Part shown: positions 51,297 to 59,010 of the stretch, one piece after another
Layout: every line of letters starts with the position of its first letter
How positions within the stretch are numbered: the stretch's first letter is position 1
Assembly (NCBI GenBank): GCA_021800805.1
Contig: JAJYYR010000001.1
Location: 806,001-870,000 of the forward strand
Direction of reading: 5' to 3'
Length of the DNA stretch: 64,000 bases
Origin: a bacterium
GTDB lineage: Bacteria; SZUA-79; Acidulodesulfobacterales; Acidulodesulfobacteraceae
Notes under the pieces: generated by a model
The model's input: the letters and a program-made list of their open reading frames with translations, nothing else
Databases searched by the model: none
Told to the model about the DNA's origin: nothing
Made by a program: the position numbers and the translations under genes

Positions 51297-52403
51297 ATGT
51301 TTAATGTTTCCGTTACGGCGCGACAGTTAACCGAAAAGAAAGCCCGCGGTATTTTAATAAAAAAACCTTCCAATATATTTTATATGACTAATTTTTCTGG
51401 GGAAGGATATGTTTATTTTACGGGTAAAGGAGAAATAATCCTATATGCGGACGGCAGGTATTGGGAAAGAGCTTATAAAGAGTGTTTTGCCCATGTAAAA
51501 ATCGTTAAAATAAAAGGAATATATAAAGACATAGCCGCCGATATACTTAAAAGAAATGCCCGCCCGTCTCACGCTTCCGCCTCCGCCCACGTTATAATGT
51601 TCGAGTCCGATTATATTACTTACGACGAGTATGCCGCGTTAAAAAAGGAATTTAAAAGCGGGGTTAAGCTGGTTCCCTCCGCCGGCGCAACATCTAAGAT
51701 CAGGTCTATAAAAGACGAAAGCGAGTTGAATTATATTTTAGAAGCGGTTTCTATAGCCGAAAAATCTATGTTGGATGCTTTGAAAACTTTAAGAAAAAAA
51801 GCCTGCGCCGAGAATGATTTAGCTTCGGCTTACAAAAAGAACTTAATAGAGCGCTATTCTAAAGAGTCTTTCGAAACGATTACCCTTTCCGGAAAAAATT
51901 CAAGTCTGCCCCACGGTATGCCTTCGCATGAGAAGATAGATAAAAATAGCGTTTTATTATGCGATTTCGGGGCGGAACGAAACGGTTATAAAAGCGACGA
52001 AACTTTTACCGTTCACCTCGGAAATCCCGACGGTAGGTTTCTCGACGTTTACGATACCGTTTACTCAGCCCAGCAAACGGCTATTTCAAAAATAAAGCCG
52101 GGCGTTAAATTCAGCCGCTTAGACAAAATTGCAAGAGATTATATCGATAAAAGGGGCTACGGAAAATATTTTACCCATTCATTAGGACACGGGGTAGGAT
52201 TAGATATACATGAATATCCGTATATAAGCAAAAATAACGACGATACGGTTAAAGAAGGCATGGTATTTACGGTTGAACCGGGCGTGTACATAGAAGGGGA
52301 GTTCGGTATAAGAATCGAAGATATGTGTTATATCGAAAAAGAAGGAGCGCGCGTTATTACCGGCATTAAAAAAAATAAATGCAGGATTGAGGATTTAGCT
52401 TGA
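51297..52403 (+). CDS. Xaa-Pro aminopeptidase/dipeptidase (M24)
   Basis: The 368-residue metallopeptidase removes residues next to proline. The N-terminal creatinase-like domain covers about 1-130. The catalytic pita-bread domain has the metal ligands in LCDFGAERNGYKSDETFTVHLG, HSLGHGVGLDIHEYPY, FTVEPGVYI and IRIEDM. Asp, Asp, His, Glu and Glu ligands are all present. It precedes efp, a common pairing (pepP/Q-efp-accBC) in bacteria. No strong ribosome site is visible before its ATG, which lies in a CCTATTTCCTTT context. Confidence 0.88.
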   Translation: MFNVSVTARQLTEKKARGILIKKPSNIFYMTNFSGEGYVYFTGKGEIILYADGRYWERAYKECFAHVKIVKIKGIYKDIAADILKRNARPSHASASAHVIMFESDYITYDEYAALKKEFKSGVKLVPSAGATSKIRSIKDESELNYILEAVSIAEKSMLDALKTLRKKACAENDLASAYKKNLIERYSKESFETITLSGKNSSLPHGMPSHEKIDKNSVLLCDFGAERNGYKSDETFTVHLGNPDGRFLDVYDTVYSAQQTAISKIKPGVKFSRLDKIARDYIDKRGYGKYFTHSLGHGVGLDIHEYPYISKNNDDTVKEGMVFTVEPGVYIEGEFGIRIEDMCYIEKEGARVITGIKKNKCRIEDLA

Positions 52404-52493
52404 TTTTTATTTTACATTGTTTTAAATTAATAAGCATTGCAAATAAATTATAAATAAAATAAATAGAACGCAAATAAACGGAGGTTTAATTAA

Positions 52494-53060
52494 GTGTATT
52501 CCACTACCGACTTTAAAAAAGGGCTGAAAATAGAAATAGAAAAAGAGCCTTATGAAATCATTGATTTTCAACATGTTAAGCCGGGAAAGGGCGGAGCTTT
52601 CGTCAGGACTAAATTGAAAAGCCTGATTTCCGGAAAAGTGATAGACAGAACGTTGAGGGCGGGCGAGAAGGTCGAAACGCCTAATATAGAAGAAAAAAAT
52701 ATGCAGTACCTTTACAACGAAGGAAACGATTTTGTTTTTATGGATAACGAAACTTACGACCAAGTACATATAGACAAAGAGGCATGTGCGGAAAGCGCGG
52801 GTTTTTTGCTTGAAAATATTCATGTGAAAGTTTTGTATTATAACGGCAAGCCTATAAATATCGAAGTGCCTAATTTTATCGAGATTAAAATAACGCAGAC
52901 GGAACCGGGTCTCAGAGGCGATACCGTTTCGGGTGCTACGAAGCCCGCAACCTTAGAAACGGGACTAGTAATCAGCGTCCCGCTGTTTTTAAACGAAGGC
53001 GAGATTATAAAGGTCGATACTAGAACTAAAACATATATAGAAAGAGTCAACTCTAAGTAA
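52494..53060 (+). CDS. efp: Elongation factor P
   Basis: The 188-residue translation factor relieves stalling at polyprolines. It has the three-domain EF-P layout. K32, in HVKPGKGGAFVRTKLK, is the tip lysine that is often beta-lysylated. The domain III signature is GLRGDTVSGATKPATLETGLVISVPLFLNEGE. The start codon is GTG, preceded by a clear GGAGG. No epmA/epmB modification genes lie in the window. accB and accC follow. Confidence 0.94.
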   Translation: MYSTTDFKKGLKIEIEKEPYEIIDFQHVKPGKGGAFVRTKLKSLISGKVIDRTLRAGEKVETPNIEEKNMQYLYNEGNDFVFMDNETYDQVHIDKEACAESAGFLLENIHVKVLYYNGKPINIEVPNFIEIKITQTEPGLRGDTVSGATKPATLETGLVISVPLFLNEGEIIKVDTRTKTYIERVNSK

Positions 53061-53126
53061 AACGGCAACAGCCGCGCGATAACGGCTAAAGGCTAACAGC
53101 TAAAGGTTCGGAAAGAGGAAAATATT

Positions 53127-53633
53127 ATGAACATTAAAGATATAAAAGATCTGGTAAAATTTATTAAATCCAACAAACTTAAAGAGTTTTATTATAAAAA
53201 GGGCGATGAAGAAGTTAAAATTACGTTAGGTTTAGACGAAATTTATAAACGCAGTTTAAAAAGCATAATTTCCGAAAAAAAAGAATATTCGGCTCAAATT
53301 TCCGGCGGCGAACAGGCAGATCTTGCGAAATTTGCCGCATACAGGGCTAAGTCTATAGAAACCGAAATAACTCCAGCCGTTAAAAACGAGCATCTTAAAG
53401 AGATAGTATCTCCGTTCGTAGGTTCGTTTTACAGGTCGGCTTCTCCCGATAAACCGCCTTTCGTGGAGGTCGATTCTATCGTGGAAAAGGGCAGTCCCGT
53501 TTGCATAGTCGAGGCAATGAAAATAATGAACGAAATCGAGGTCGACATTAAGTGCAAAATAGTATCTATCCTTGTCGAAAACGGTCAGTTAGTCGAGTTT
53601 GGACAGCCGTTATTTCTCGTAGAACCCCTTTAA
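53127..53633 (+). CDS. accB: Biotin carboxyl carrier protein of acetyl-CoA carboxylase
   Basis: The 168-residue protein has an N-terminal region for complex binding (IKDLVKFIKSNKLKEFYYKKGDEEVKITLG) and a charged linker. The C-terminal biotinyl domain (about 90-168) has the biotin-accepting lysine K132 in EAMKIMNE and the AccB-type thumb (SPFVGSFYRSASPDKPPFVEVDS). It works with AccC in the first step of fatty-acid synthesis. It lies between efp and accC. The 66-bp gap before it holds short imperfect repeats of CTAAAGG and no obvious signal beyond an AGAGGAA ribosome site. Confidence 0.93.
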   Translation: MNIKDIKDLVKFIKSNKLKEFYYKKGDEEVKITLGLDEIYKRSLKSIISEKKEYSAQISGGEQADLAKFAAYRAKSIETEITPAVKNEHLKEIVSPFVGSFYRSASPDKPPFVEVDSIVEKGSPVCIVEAMKIMNEIEVDIKCKIVSILVENGQLVEFGQPLFLVEPL

Positions 53634-53675
53634 ATTATCTTTATCTTTAATTATAAATTAATCTAATATATTAAT

Positions 53676-55016
53676 ATGTTCAGAAAAATTTTAATAGCCA
53701 ATAGGGGCGAGATTGCGGTCAGAATTATCAGGGCATGCAAGGAGATGGGGATAAAAACGGTTGCGGTATATTCAACCGCCGACAGAGACAGCCTTCATGT
53801 AAAATATGCGGATCAGAGCATATGCATCGGACCTCCGCCTTCGTCGAAAAGTTATCTCAATATATCTTCGATAATATCGGCGGCAGAAATAACCGACAGC
53901 GAAGCTATACATCCGGGATACGGTTTCTTATCCGAAAATTCTAATTTTGCAGAGATCTGCGAAAATTGCGGTATTAAATTTATAGGACCTACTTCCGCCA
54001 ATATGAATCTTCTAGGTAACAAAAGAAATGCGAGGAAACTTGTTAAGAGCATGGGAATTCCTGTTTTGCCGGGCAGCGACGATACGGGGGACAACGAAGA
54101 AGATATTAAAAAGGCGGCGGAAAAGATAGGTTATCCGTTAATCCTTAAGGCGTCTATGGGCGGCGGCGGAAGGGGTATAAAGATGGTTTTGACGCCGGCG
54201 CATTTATCGCAGGCATATCATCAGGCAAGACAGGAGGCGCAATCGTTTTTTGGGGATAAAGACGTTTATTTGGAAAAATATTGCGAAAATCCCAAACATA
54301 TAGAGTTTCAGGTGCTCGCGGACAGATACGGCAATGCGGTTTATCTGGGCGAAAGAGACTGTTCGATTCAAAGAAGGCATCAGAAAATAATCGAAGAAGC
54401 CCCTTCTATTTCCGTTAAATCTTCCGCAAGAAAAAAAATAGGGGAATTAATATTAAAGGTGGTTAAAGAAATAGAATATATAAACGCGGCTACTTTTGAG
54501 TTTTTATTGGATCAAAGCGGCGAATTTTATTTTATGGAGGTAAATACCAGAATTCAGGTAGAACATCCGGTGACCGAGTTTATAACGGGTACCGATATTA
54601 TTAAAGAACAGATAAAAATCGCAAACGGCGACAGGCTGAAAATAAAACAGGAAGACGTTAAGATTAAGGGACATAGCATAGAACTCAGAATTAATGCCGA
54701 AAATCCTATTAACTTTAAACCGTCGCCGGGTTTGATAACATTCTATAATAAGCCCGGAGGCTTGAACGTCAGGGTGGATGATTTTGCATATTGCGGATAT
54801 AATGTACAGCCGTTTTACGATTCTTTAATAGCAAAACTTATAGTTCACGACGCAACCAGACTCGGAGCGATAAATAAAGCTAAAAACGCCCTTAACGAGT
54901 TTGCGATAGAAGGCATAGAAACGAATATTCCTTTTCTTAAGAGAATACTTAACGACAGCGATTATATTTCCGGCAATATCGATATAGGTTATGTACAAAG
55001 ATTTATAGAAAGTTAA
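53676..55016 (+). CDS. accC: Biotin carboxylase subunit of acetyl-CoA carboxylase
   Basis: The 446-residue ATP-grasp enzyme carboxylates biotin on AccB. It has the N-terminal KILIANRGEIAVRIIRACKEMGI, the ATP loop KASMGGGGRGIKMV, and ERDCSIQRRHQKIIEEAPS. FMEVNTRIQVEHPVTEFITG follows with the catalytic Glu and Arg, then RINAENP. Its length is normal for AccC, so it is not a fused pyruvate or propionyl carboxylase. The start is conserved. No ribosome site is clear in the AT-rich 42-bp gap after accB. Confidence 0.94.
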   Translation: MFRKILIANRGEIAVRIIRACKEMGIKTVAVYSTADRDSLHVKYADQSICIGPPPSSKSYLNISSIISAAEITDSEAIHPGYGFLSENSNFAEICENCGIKFIGPTSANMNLLGNKRNARKLVKSMGIPVLPGSDDTGDNEEDIKKAAEKIGYPLILKASMGGGGRGIKMVLTPAHLSQAYHQARQEAQSFFGDKDVYLEKYCENPKHIEFQVLADRYGNAVYLGERDCSIQRRHQKIIEEAPSISVKSSARKKIGELILKVVKEIEYINAATFEFLLDQSGEFYFMEVNTRIQVEHPVTEFITGTDIIKEQIKIANGDRLKIKQEDVKIKGHSIELRINAENPINFKPSPGLITFYNKPGGLNVRVDDFAYCGYNVQPFYDSLIAKLIVHDATRLGAINKAKNALNEFAIEGIETNIPFLKRILNDSDYISGNIDIGYVQRFIES

Positions 55017-55166
55017 AAATTAAATAAATTTTATAGAATTAAATTTTTTAGTTGCAAATATTTTCATATTATTATTAAAATATATACAATCAATGTTATT
55101 GCATTATATAAATATATAAATTATATAAATAAAGATTAATTAAAAGGTTAAGGGGGAATTATAATT

Positions 55167-55553
55167 ATGGATTTTCCAAAAGGATTAAAATACAATTCCG
55201 AACATATCTGGGTTAAGGTCAACGGAGATAATGCGCTCATAGGCGTTACCGATTATGCGCAGGACCAGCTCGGAGACATTATATACGTAGATTTGCCGGA
55301 AAACGGTTATGAATTGGAGCAGAACGAATCGTTCGGCACGATAGAATCGGCTAAATCCGTTTCGGAACTTTATGCGCCGGTAAGCGGACACGTAGTAGGC
55401 GTCAACGATTCTTTAAAAGACGAGCCGGAGCTTGTAAACGAAGAACCATACGATTCCGGATGGCTTCTTAAAGTTAAACTAAAAAACGAAGACGAGCTTA
55501 ACGATTTAATGGATCAGGGCGCATATGAAGAATATTTAAAAAACAACGGTTGA
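55167..55553 (+). CDS. gcvH: Glycine cleavage H-like lipoyl carrier protein
   Basis: The 128-residue protein follows classic GcvH closely. It has YNSEHIWVKV, IGVTDYAQDQLGDIIYVDLPENG and the lipoylated lysine K63 in ESAKSVSELYAPVSG. VNEEPYDSGWLLKVKL closes the domain. Its usual partners gcvT and gcvP are absent here, while a lipoate ligase gene follows. Since sHdr systems need a GcvH-like lipoate-binding protein (LbpA), it might serve sHdr. However, the canonical sequence fits a true GcvH better. The ribosome site is AAGGGGGAA; the 150-bp gap upstream is AT-rich and otherwise featureless. Confidence 0.88.
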   Translation: MDFPKGLKYNSEHIWVKVNGDNALIGVTDYAQDQLGDIIYVDLPENGYELEQNESFGTIESAKSVSELYAPVSGHVVGVNDSLKDEPELVNEEPYDSGWLLKVKLKNEDELNDLMDQGAYEEYLKNNG

Positions 55554-55625
55554 AAGTTAAATGCCGATTACCATTATAACCTTATGATTCCGCGCATAAC
55601 CTTGTTAACCCGGCTGTTAATATAA

Positions 55626-56426
55626 ATGAGTTTTAATCTTATAGTTTCGGATTCCGGCGGCTGTTCGGGCAGTTTCAATATGTCCGCCGATTTATTATTA
55701 TTAAATAGATATAAGATTGCCGATGATTTTTCAAGCCGGCCTACGTTAAGAATTTATTATTTTTCCCCGTCTGCGCTTTCTCTCGGATTTTTTCAGAAAA
55801 ATAAAGATATAGACGAAAAAATTATTGAAAAAGCGGAGCATAAAGGGTACGATATCGTTTCGAGACCTACCGGCGGCAGGGCGGTACTGCACAAATCCGA
55901 AATAACGTATTCCATAACTGCATCGTATAAAACCGGCATATTTGCCGGAAAACTCATAGAAACCTATAAAAAAATCGGCGAGTTTTTATATATTTTTTTT
56001 GTAAAATTAGGTTTAAAACCGGATATAAACGGCATAAGCGGCAAAAGTAGCATAAGCGGCAAACCGGCATCGGCGGCAAGAAATAATTTTAATTGTTTTC
56101 TTAAAGCACATTCATACGAAATAACGTTCGGGGGGAGAAAAATTTGCGGCAATTCTCAGAGAAGAAGCGATTCTGCATTTTTGCAGCACGGGTCTATTTA
56201 TATCGACTATAATCCTGAAGAACATATAGAGTTCTTTAACGGCGAAGGTTCTGCGGACAATAGGGAATATTTCAATAATATTACCGGCATCAGGCAGGAA
56301 TTGGAAAGAGCCGGAGTTCATTACGGTTTAAACGGTTTAAGTTTCGACGCTCTTTCCAAAATTTTGGCGGAATCGTTTGCAGAAGCCTATAACCTCAGAC
56401 CCGTTGCGGTTCAATTAGAATTTTAA
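55626..56426 (+). CDS. Lipoate-protein ligase/octanoyltransferase (LplA/LipM family)
   Basis: The 266-residue enzyme of the biotin/lipoate A/B fold has the substrate loop SRPTGGRAVLHKSEITYSITA (about 80-100). The lysine motif FGGRKICGNSQRRSDSAFLQHGSIYID lies near 170-195. A cysteine in NNFNCFLKAH could be the LipM-type nucleophile. It lacks the LplA C-terminal accessory domain, so it could be LipM-like or need a partner. A Ser/Gly-rich low-complexity loop (ISGKSSISGKPASA) precedes the cysteine. It directly follows gcvH, which it most likely lipoylates. No Shine-Dalgarno is visible before its ATG. Confidence 0.82.
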   Translation: MSFNLIVSDSGGCSGSFNMSADLLLLNRYKIADDFSSRPTLRIYYFSPSALSLGFFQKNKDIDEKIIEKAEHKGYDIVSRPTGGRAVLHKSEITYSITASYKTGIFAGKLIETYKKIGEFLYIFFVKLGLKPDINGISGKSSISGKPASAARNNFNCFLKAHSYEITFGGRKICGNSQRRSDSAFLQHGSIYIDYNPEEHIEFFNGEGSADNREYFNNITGIRQELERAGVHYGLNGLSFDALSKILAESFAEAYNLRPVAVQLEF

Positions 56427-56442
56427 ATATTTTTTTCATGTC

Positions 56443-56462
56443 ATGCCCGCGTAGGCGGGCAT
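56443..56462. repeat. REP-like hairpin upstream of tRNA-Gly
   Basis: ATGCCCGC and its complement around a GTAG loop, within the same GTCAT...ATCCAGTCAA frame as the elements at 3626 and 4984. The stem carries a compensatory change (GC for AT-type pair), keeping the pairing. Confidence 0.6.
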
Positions 56463-56573
56463 CCAGTCAAATTTATTTCTATCGACAATTCGGGGAATCG
56501 AGGATATATTTTACAATTTTTTATTTTTGTGATATAAATAAATTACATATATATTTATATTTATATGCAATAT

Positions 56574-56649
56574 GCGGGCATAGCTCAGTTGGTAGAGTAC
56601 AAGCTTCCCAAGCTTGGTGTCGCGGGTTCGAACCCCGTTGCCCGCTCCA
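56574..56649 (+). tRNA. tRNA-Gly (anticodon CCC)
   Basis: A full 76-nt cloverleaf: acceptor GCGGGCA/TGCCCGC, D-arm GCTC...GAGT, anticodon stem CAAGC/GCTTG with loop TTCCCAA (anticodon CCC, decoding GGG). The T-arm has the loop TTCGAAC. Discriminator T is followed by an encoded CCA. Open frames across it on both strands are shadows. Confidence 0.95.
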
Positions 56650-56749
56650 TATTTTAGCGGTTTTCCGGTAGCATAAAAAATGTCCAACATTATAGAGGTT
56701 GCGCAAAAATTAAGCTTATATATTGCAAATAACAAAGGAGAATAAAATT

Positions 56750-57178
56750 ATGGAGTTATACGAACAAATAAAATCCGACTTTTTAACCGCCAGAAAAAAT
56801 AACGATAATACGAAAAAGAACATACTTACGATGATTCTTAGCGATGCGTTAAAACTTACAAAAGAGAAGAATCACGGCAATACCGTAAACGACGACGATA
56901 TTATTAAAATAATAAAATCGTGGATTAAAAAAACGGAGCAGTCTATCGAAATATTAACTGCTAATAATAAAGATATATCGGAGCCTTCTAAAGAAAAAGA
57001 GATACTTTTATCGTATATTCCAAAAACATGGTCTTATGAAGAAACCACATCATATATCGAGCAGATTGCTAAAGAAAAAAACAGCAAGGAAATCAGCGTT
57101 ATAATGAGAGAGCTTAAAATTAATTATAGCGGTTTATACGACAACAAAACCGCATCCGAAATCATCAAGAGCTTATAG
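56750..57178 (+). CDS. yqeY: YqeY/GatB-like domain protein
   Basis: The 142-residue protein matches the YqeY family: MELYEQIKSDFLTARKNNDNTKKNILTMILSDA, KIIKSWIKKTEQSIEI, and SKEKEILLSYIPKTWSYEETTSYIEQI. Related domains end the GatB subunit and help bind tRNA, but the free protein has no firm function. I start at ATG 56750 with AAAGGAG at 56734-56740; an in-frame TTG at 56723 lies before that site. It follows tRNA-Gly and precedes the ATPase region. Confidence 0.85.
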   Translation: MELYEQIKSDFLTARKNNDNTKKNILTMILSDALKLTKEKNHGNTVNDDDIIKIIKSWIKKTEQSIEILTANNKDISEPSKEKEILLSYIPKTWSYEETTSYIEQIAKEKNSKEISVIMRELKINYSGLYDNKTASEIIKSL

Positions 57179-57183
57179 GAGTC

Positions 57184-57230
57184 CTATAATGTACCCATAA
57201 ATTTAAACAACCCATATAGGTGGATTTCAG
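57184..57230. repeat. 47-bp dispersed repeat, copy A
   Basis: Begins CTATAATG and contains TAAATTTAAACAAC, ending GGATTTCAG. It aligns without gaps to copy B (58819-58865) at 34 of 47 positions. It lies about 150 bp before the ATPase at 57383. The trailing CACGGACGGGTTTA resembles GCATGGGCGGGTTTA at about 60227. Confidence 0.6.
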
Positions 57231-57262
57231 CACGGACGGGTTTACTGTTTTAAAAAATTTGG

Positions 57263-57293
57263 TTTGTAAAATTTACTTTACAAATATTATAAT
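57263..57293 (+). promoter_or_regulatory. Promoter and inverted repeat before the ATPase at 57383
   Basis: TTGTAA (57264-57269), an 18-bp spacer and TATAAT (57288-57293). An inverted repeat TTTGTAAA/TTTACAAA (57263-57270, 57277-57284) covers the -35 and spacer, as an operator would. Confidence 0.4.
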
Positions 57294-57382
57294 AAAATGT
57301 AAGATTAAATTAAACTATTCAAATTAATAATTAATACAGATAAGTCGTCAAACCGATATAAATATTATCCTTATCATTTTAT

Positions 57383-58642
57383 ATGAAAGCAGATACAGAC
57401 ATGCTTAACGTGTTTTTTTCGCTCCAAAGGGAGCAGCTAAACGCATTACCAGGATATAAGCGGTATCTATATCCCGAAGTAGATAAGGCGTTAAAAGGGC
57501 GATTAACCGGCATCGTCGGTTCGAGGGGCACCGGAAAAACAACCCTTATGCTTCAATTCATAAAGGAATATTACGGAAATTCCGATAAAGCCCTTTACGT
57601 GAGCGTGGATCATCCTTATTTCGAAGCCAATCCGCTATATGAATTTGCCGAATATTTTTTTAAATACGGCGGTAAATTGCTTTCGATAGACGAAGTGCAT
57701 AAATATCCGGACTGGTCAAGTCATGTAAAAGCAATATACGACGGTATCCCCGGTCTTAAACTAATCTTTTCAGGCTCGTCTATTCTGCAAATGGACAGAC
57801 AAAAAGGAGATTTAAGCCGGAGGGCGCTTATTTACAATCTTACGGGGCTGTCCTTCCGCGAATATCTGAACCTTGCATACGGATTTTCTCATAAAGACTA
57901 TAAAATAGAAGAAATATTAAAAAATCACTTGGCCGTCTCATCAGAAATCATTAGCGTGATTACTGCAAAAGGCTTAAAAATCCTTCCTTTATTCCGCGAA
58001 TATTTAGAATACGGATATTACCCTTTTATTCTGGAAGGGAAGGAATTTTACAGGCAAAAACTTGCCGGAATCCTCAATCAAATTCTTGAAGTAGATCTGC
58101 CTTTTGCATCTTCTATTCCTCAGAGGCAAATTTCAAAAATTAAAAAACTTCTTTATCTCCTCGCTAAAAGCGTTCCTTTTACGCCGGATATTACGGAGCT
58201 TGCCAGAAGTACGGATATATCGCGTCCAACTATTTACGATTATTTAGGGAAACTCGCCGCCGCTAAAATTATCCTTATGCTTCAAAAAACCGGGCGCGGA
58301 TACGAAAGACTTTCGAAACCGGAAAAGTTGTATCTTGAAAACACCAACATTATGAGCGCTTTATCTATATCGCCGGATATAGGGACTACAAGAGAAACCT
58401 TCTTTGCGAATCAGATTGTAAACGCATATACGGGCGCCGGCGAGTTACCGTTATACGAACTTATCGCTATTCCAAAAAAAGGGGATTTTATAATTAACGA
58501 AAAATGGACTTTCGAAATAGGAGGCAGAAATAAGAAAAGAAAACAAATATCGGAAGTCAAAAACGGCTGGATTCTTGCGGACGATATAGAAACGGGCTAC
58601 GGCGAAAGAATCCCGCTCTGGCTTTTTGGTTTTTTATATTAA
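57383..58642 (+). CDS. AAA_14/DUF4143 ATPase, first copy
   Basis: The 419-residue P-loop ATPase has Walker A GSRGTGKTT (46-54), Walker B LLSIDEVHKYPDW (about 99-111) and sensor LIFSGSSILQM. After the ATPase core come a winged-helix segment (ITELARSTDISRPTIYDYLGKLAAAKII) and a C-terminal nuclease-like DUF4143 region (LYELIAIPKKGDFIINEKWTFEIGG). Here the usual catalytic pattern appears weakened. Function is unknown; such genes are common, patchy and often multicopy in genomes of uncultured bacteria and archaea. It has its own promoter with an inverted repeat and a repeat element upstream. Confidence 0.8.
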   Translation: MKADTDMLNVFFSLQREQLNALPGYKRYLYPEVDKALKGRLTGIVGSRGTGKTTLMLQFIKEYYGNSDKALYVSVDHPYFEANPLYEFAEYFFKYGGKLLSIDEVHKYPDWSSHVKAIYDGIPGLKLIFSGSSILQMDRQKGDLSRRALIYNLTGLSFREYLNLAYGFSHKDYKIEEILKNHLAVSSEIISVITAKGLKILPLFREYLEYGYYPFILEGKEFYRQKLAGILNQILEVDLPFASSIPQRQISKIKKLLYLLAKSVPFTPDITELARSTDISRPTIYDYLGKLAAAKIILMLQKTGRGYERLSKPEKLYLENTNIMSALSISPDIGTTRETFFANQIVNAYTGAGELPLYELIAIPKKGDFIINEKWTFEIGGRNKKRKQISEVKNGWILADDIETGYGERIPLWLFGFLY

Positions 58643-58818
58643 TCTCATTAATCAATAAATTAACCTCAATAGATAATAAAAATTGTATGACAAATTAAAA
58701 GTTGACGGCAAGGATTCTTTGGGTTTCCGTAATTCCAAACAAAAACTCCCGACGGAATCGTCAAATGTGGTCGGTAGTATAGGAATAAATAAATCTACCC
58801 CCTTTATTGGCTTTAATA

Positions 58819-58865
58819 CTATAATGCTCCCGTAAATTTAGACAACTGGCACGGGCGGATTATAG
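58819..58865. repeat. 47-bp dispersed repeat, copy B
   Basis: CTATAATG...TAAATTTAGACAAC...GGATTATAG. The two ends are an imperfect inverted repeat (CTATAAT/ATTATAG plus CCCG/CGGG inside), so the unit resembles a tiny palindromic mobile or regulatory element. It lies 145 bp before the promoter-proximal palindrome of the ATPase at 59011. Confidence 0.6.
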
Positions 58866-58948
58866 ATTATACTTTTTAAAAAATTGCCCTAATTTACCGG
58901 TTCATTATAAATTATATTATTGCGGAGTAAGGGTAAGAGGATACAGCC

Positions 58949-59000
58949 AAATTGAAAGCAATGCTTTCAATTTGACAATAACTCTTTCGTATGGTACAGT
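58949..59000 (+). promoter_or_regulatory. 25-bp palindrome and leaderless-type promoter of the second ATPase
   Basis: A perfect palindrome with 12-bp arms (AAATTGAAAGCA, central A; 58949-58973) overlaps the start of TTGACA (58972-58977). A 17-bp spacer leads to TACAGT (58995-59000), and the ATG at 59011 follows 10 nt later. The arrangement suggests repressor binding over the -35 and a leaderless or very short-leader mRNA. Confidence 0.5.
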
Positions 59001-59010
59001 TAAACTAATT

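Larger units (their letters stand above)
58643..59010. other. Intergenic region between the two AAA_14 ATPases
   Basis: This 368-bp stretch holds the 47-bp repeat copy B, a 25-bp palindrome and the promoter of the next gene. A 50-codon open frame from a TTG at 58683 to 58835 (…DGKDSLGFRNSKQKL…) runs into the repeat. It has no ribosome site and no recognised family, so I do not call it. Confidence 0.6.

Noticed and set aside
53061..53126. Short CTAAAGG/GCTAAC repeats before accB as a regulatory array
   Set aside because: Only two or three imperfect units in 40 bp; consistent with chance slippage and without a matching pattern elsewhere.
56438..56735. Open frames on both strands over tRNA-Gly with protein-like strings
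   Set aside because: They are classic translations of a tRNA gene (both strands), with no start signals; the cloverleaf explains the sequence.
58683..58835. 50-codon open frame between the two AAA_14 ATPases
   Set aside because: TTG start, no ribosome site, no family resemblance, and its end lies within the dispersed repeat.
58972..59010. TTG at 58972 as start of the second AAA_14 ATPase
   Set aside because: The TTG is the beginning of a TTGACA -35 box and overlaps a palindrome; ATG 59011 begins the conserved protein.
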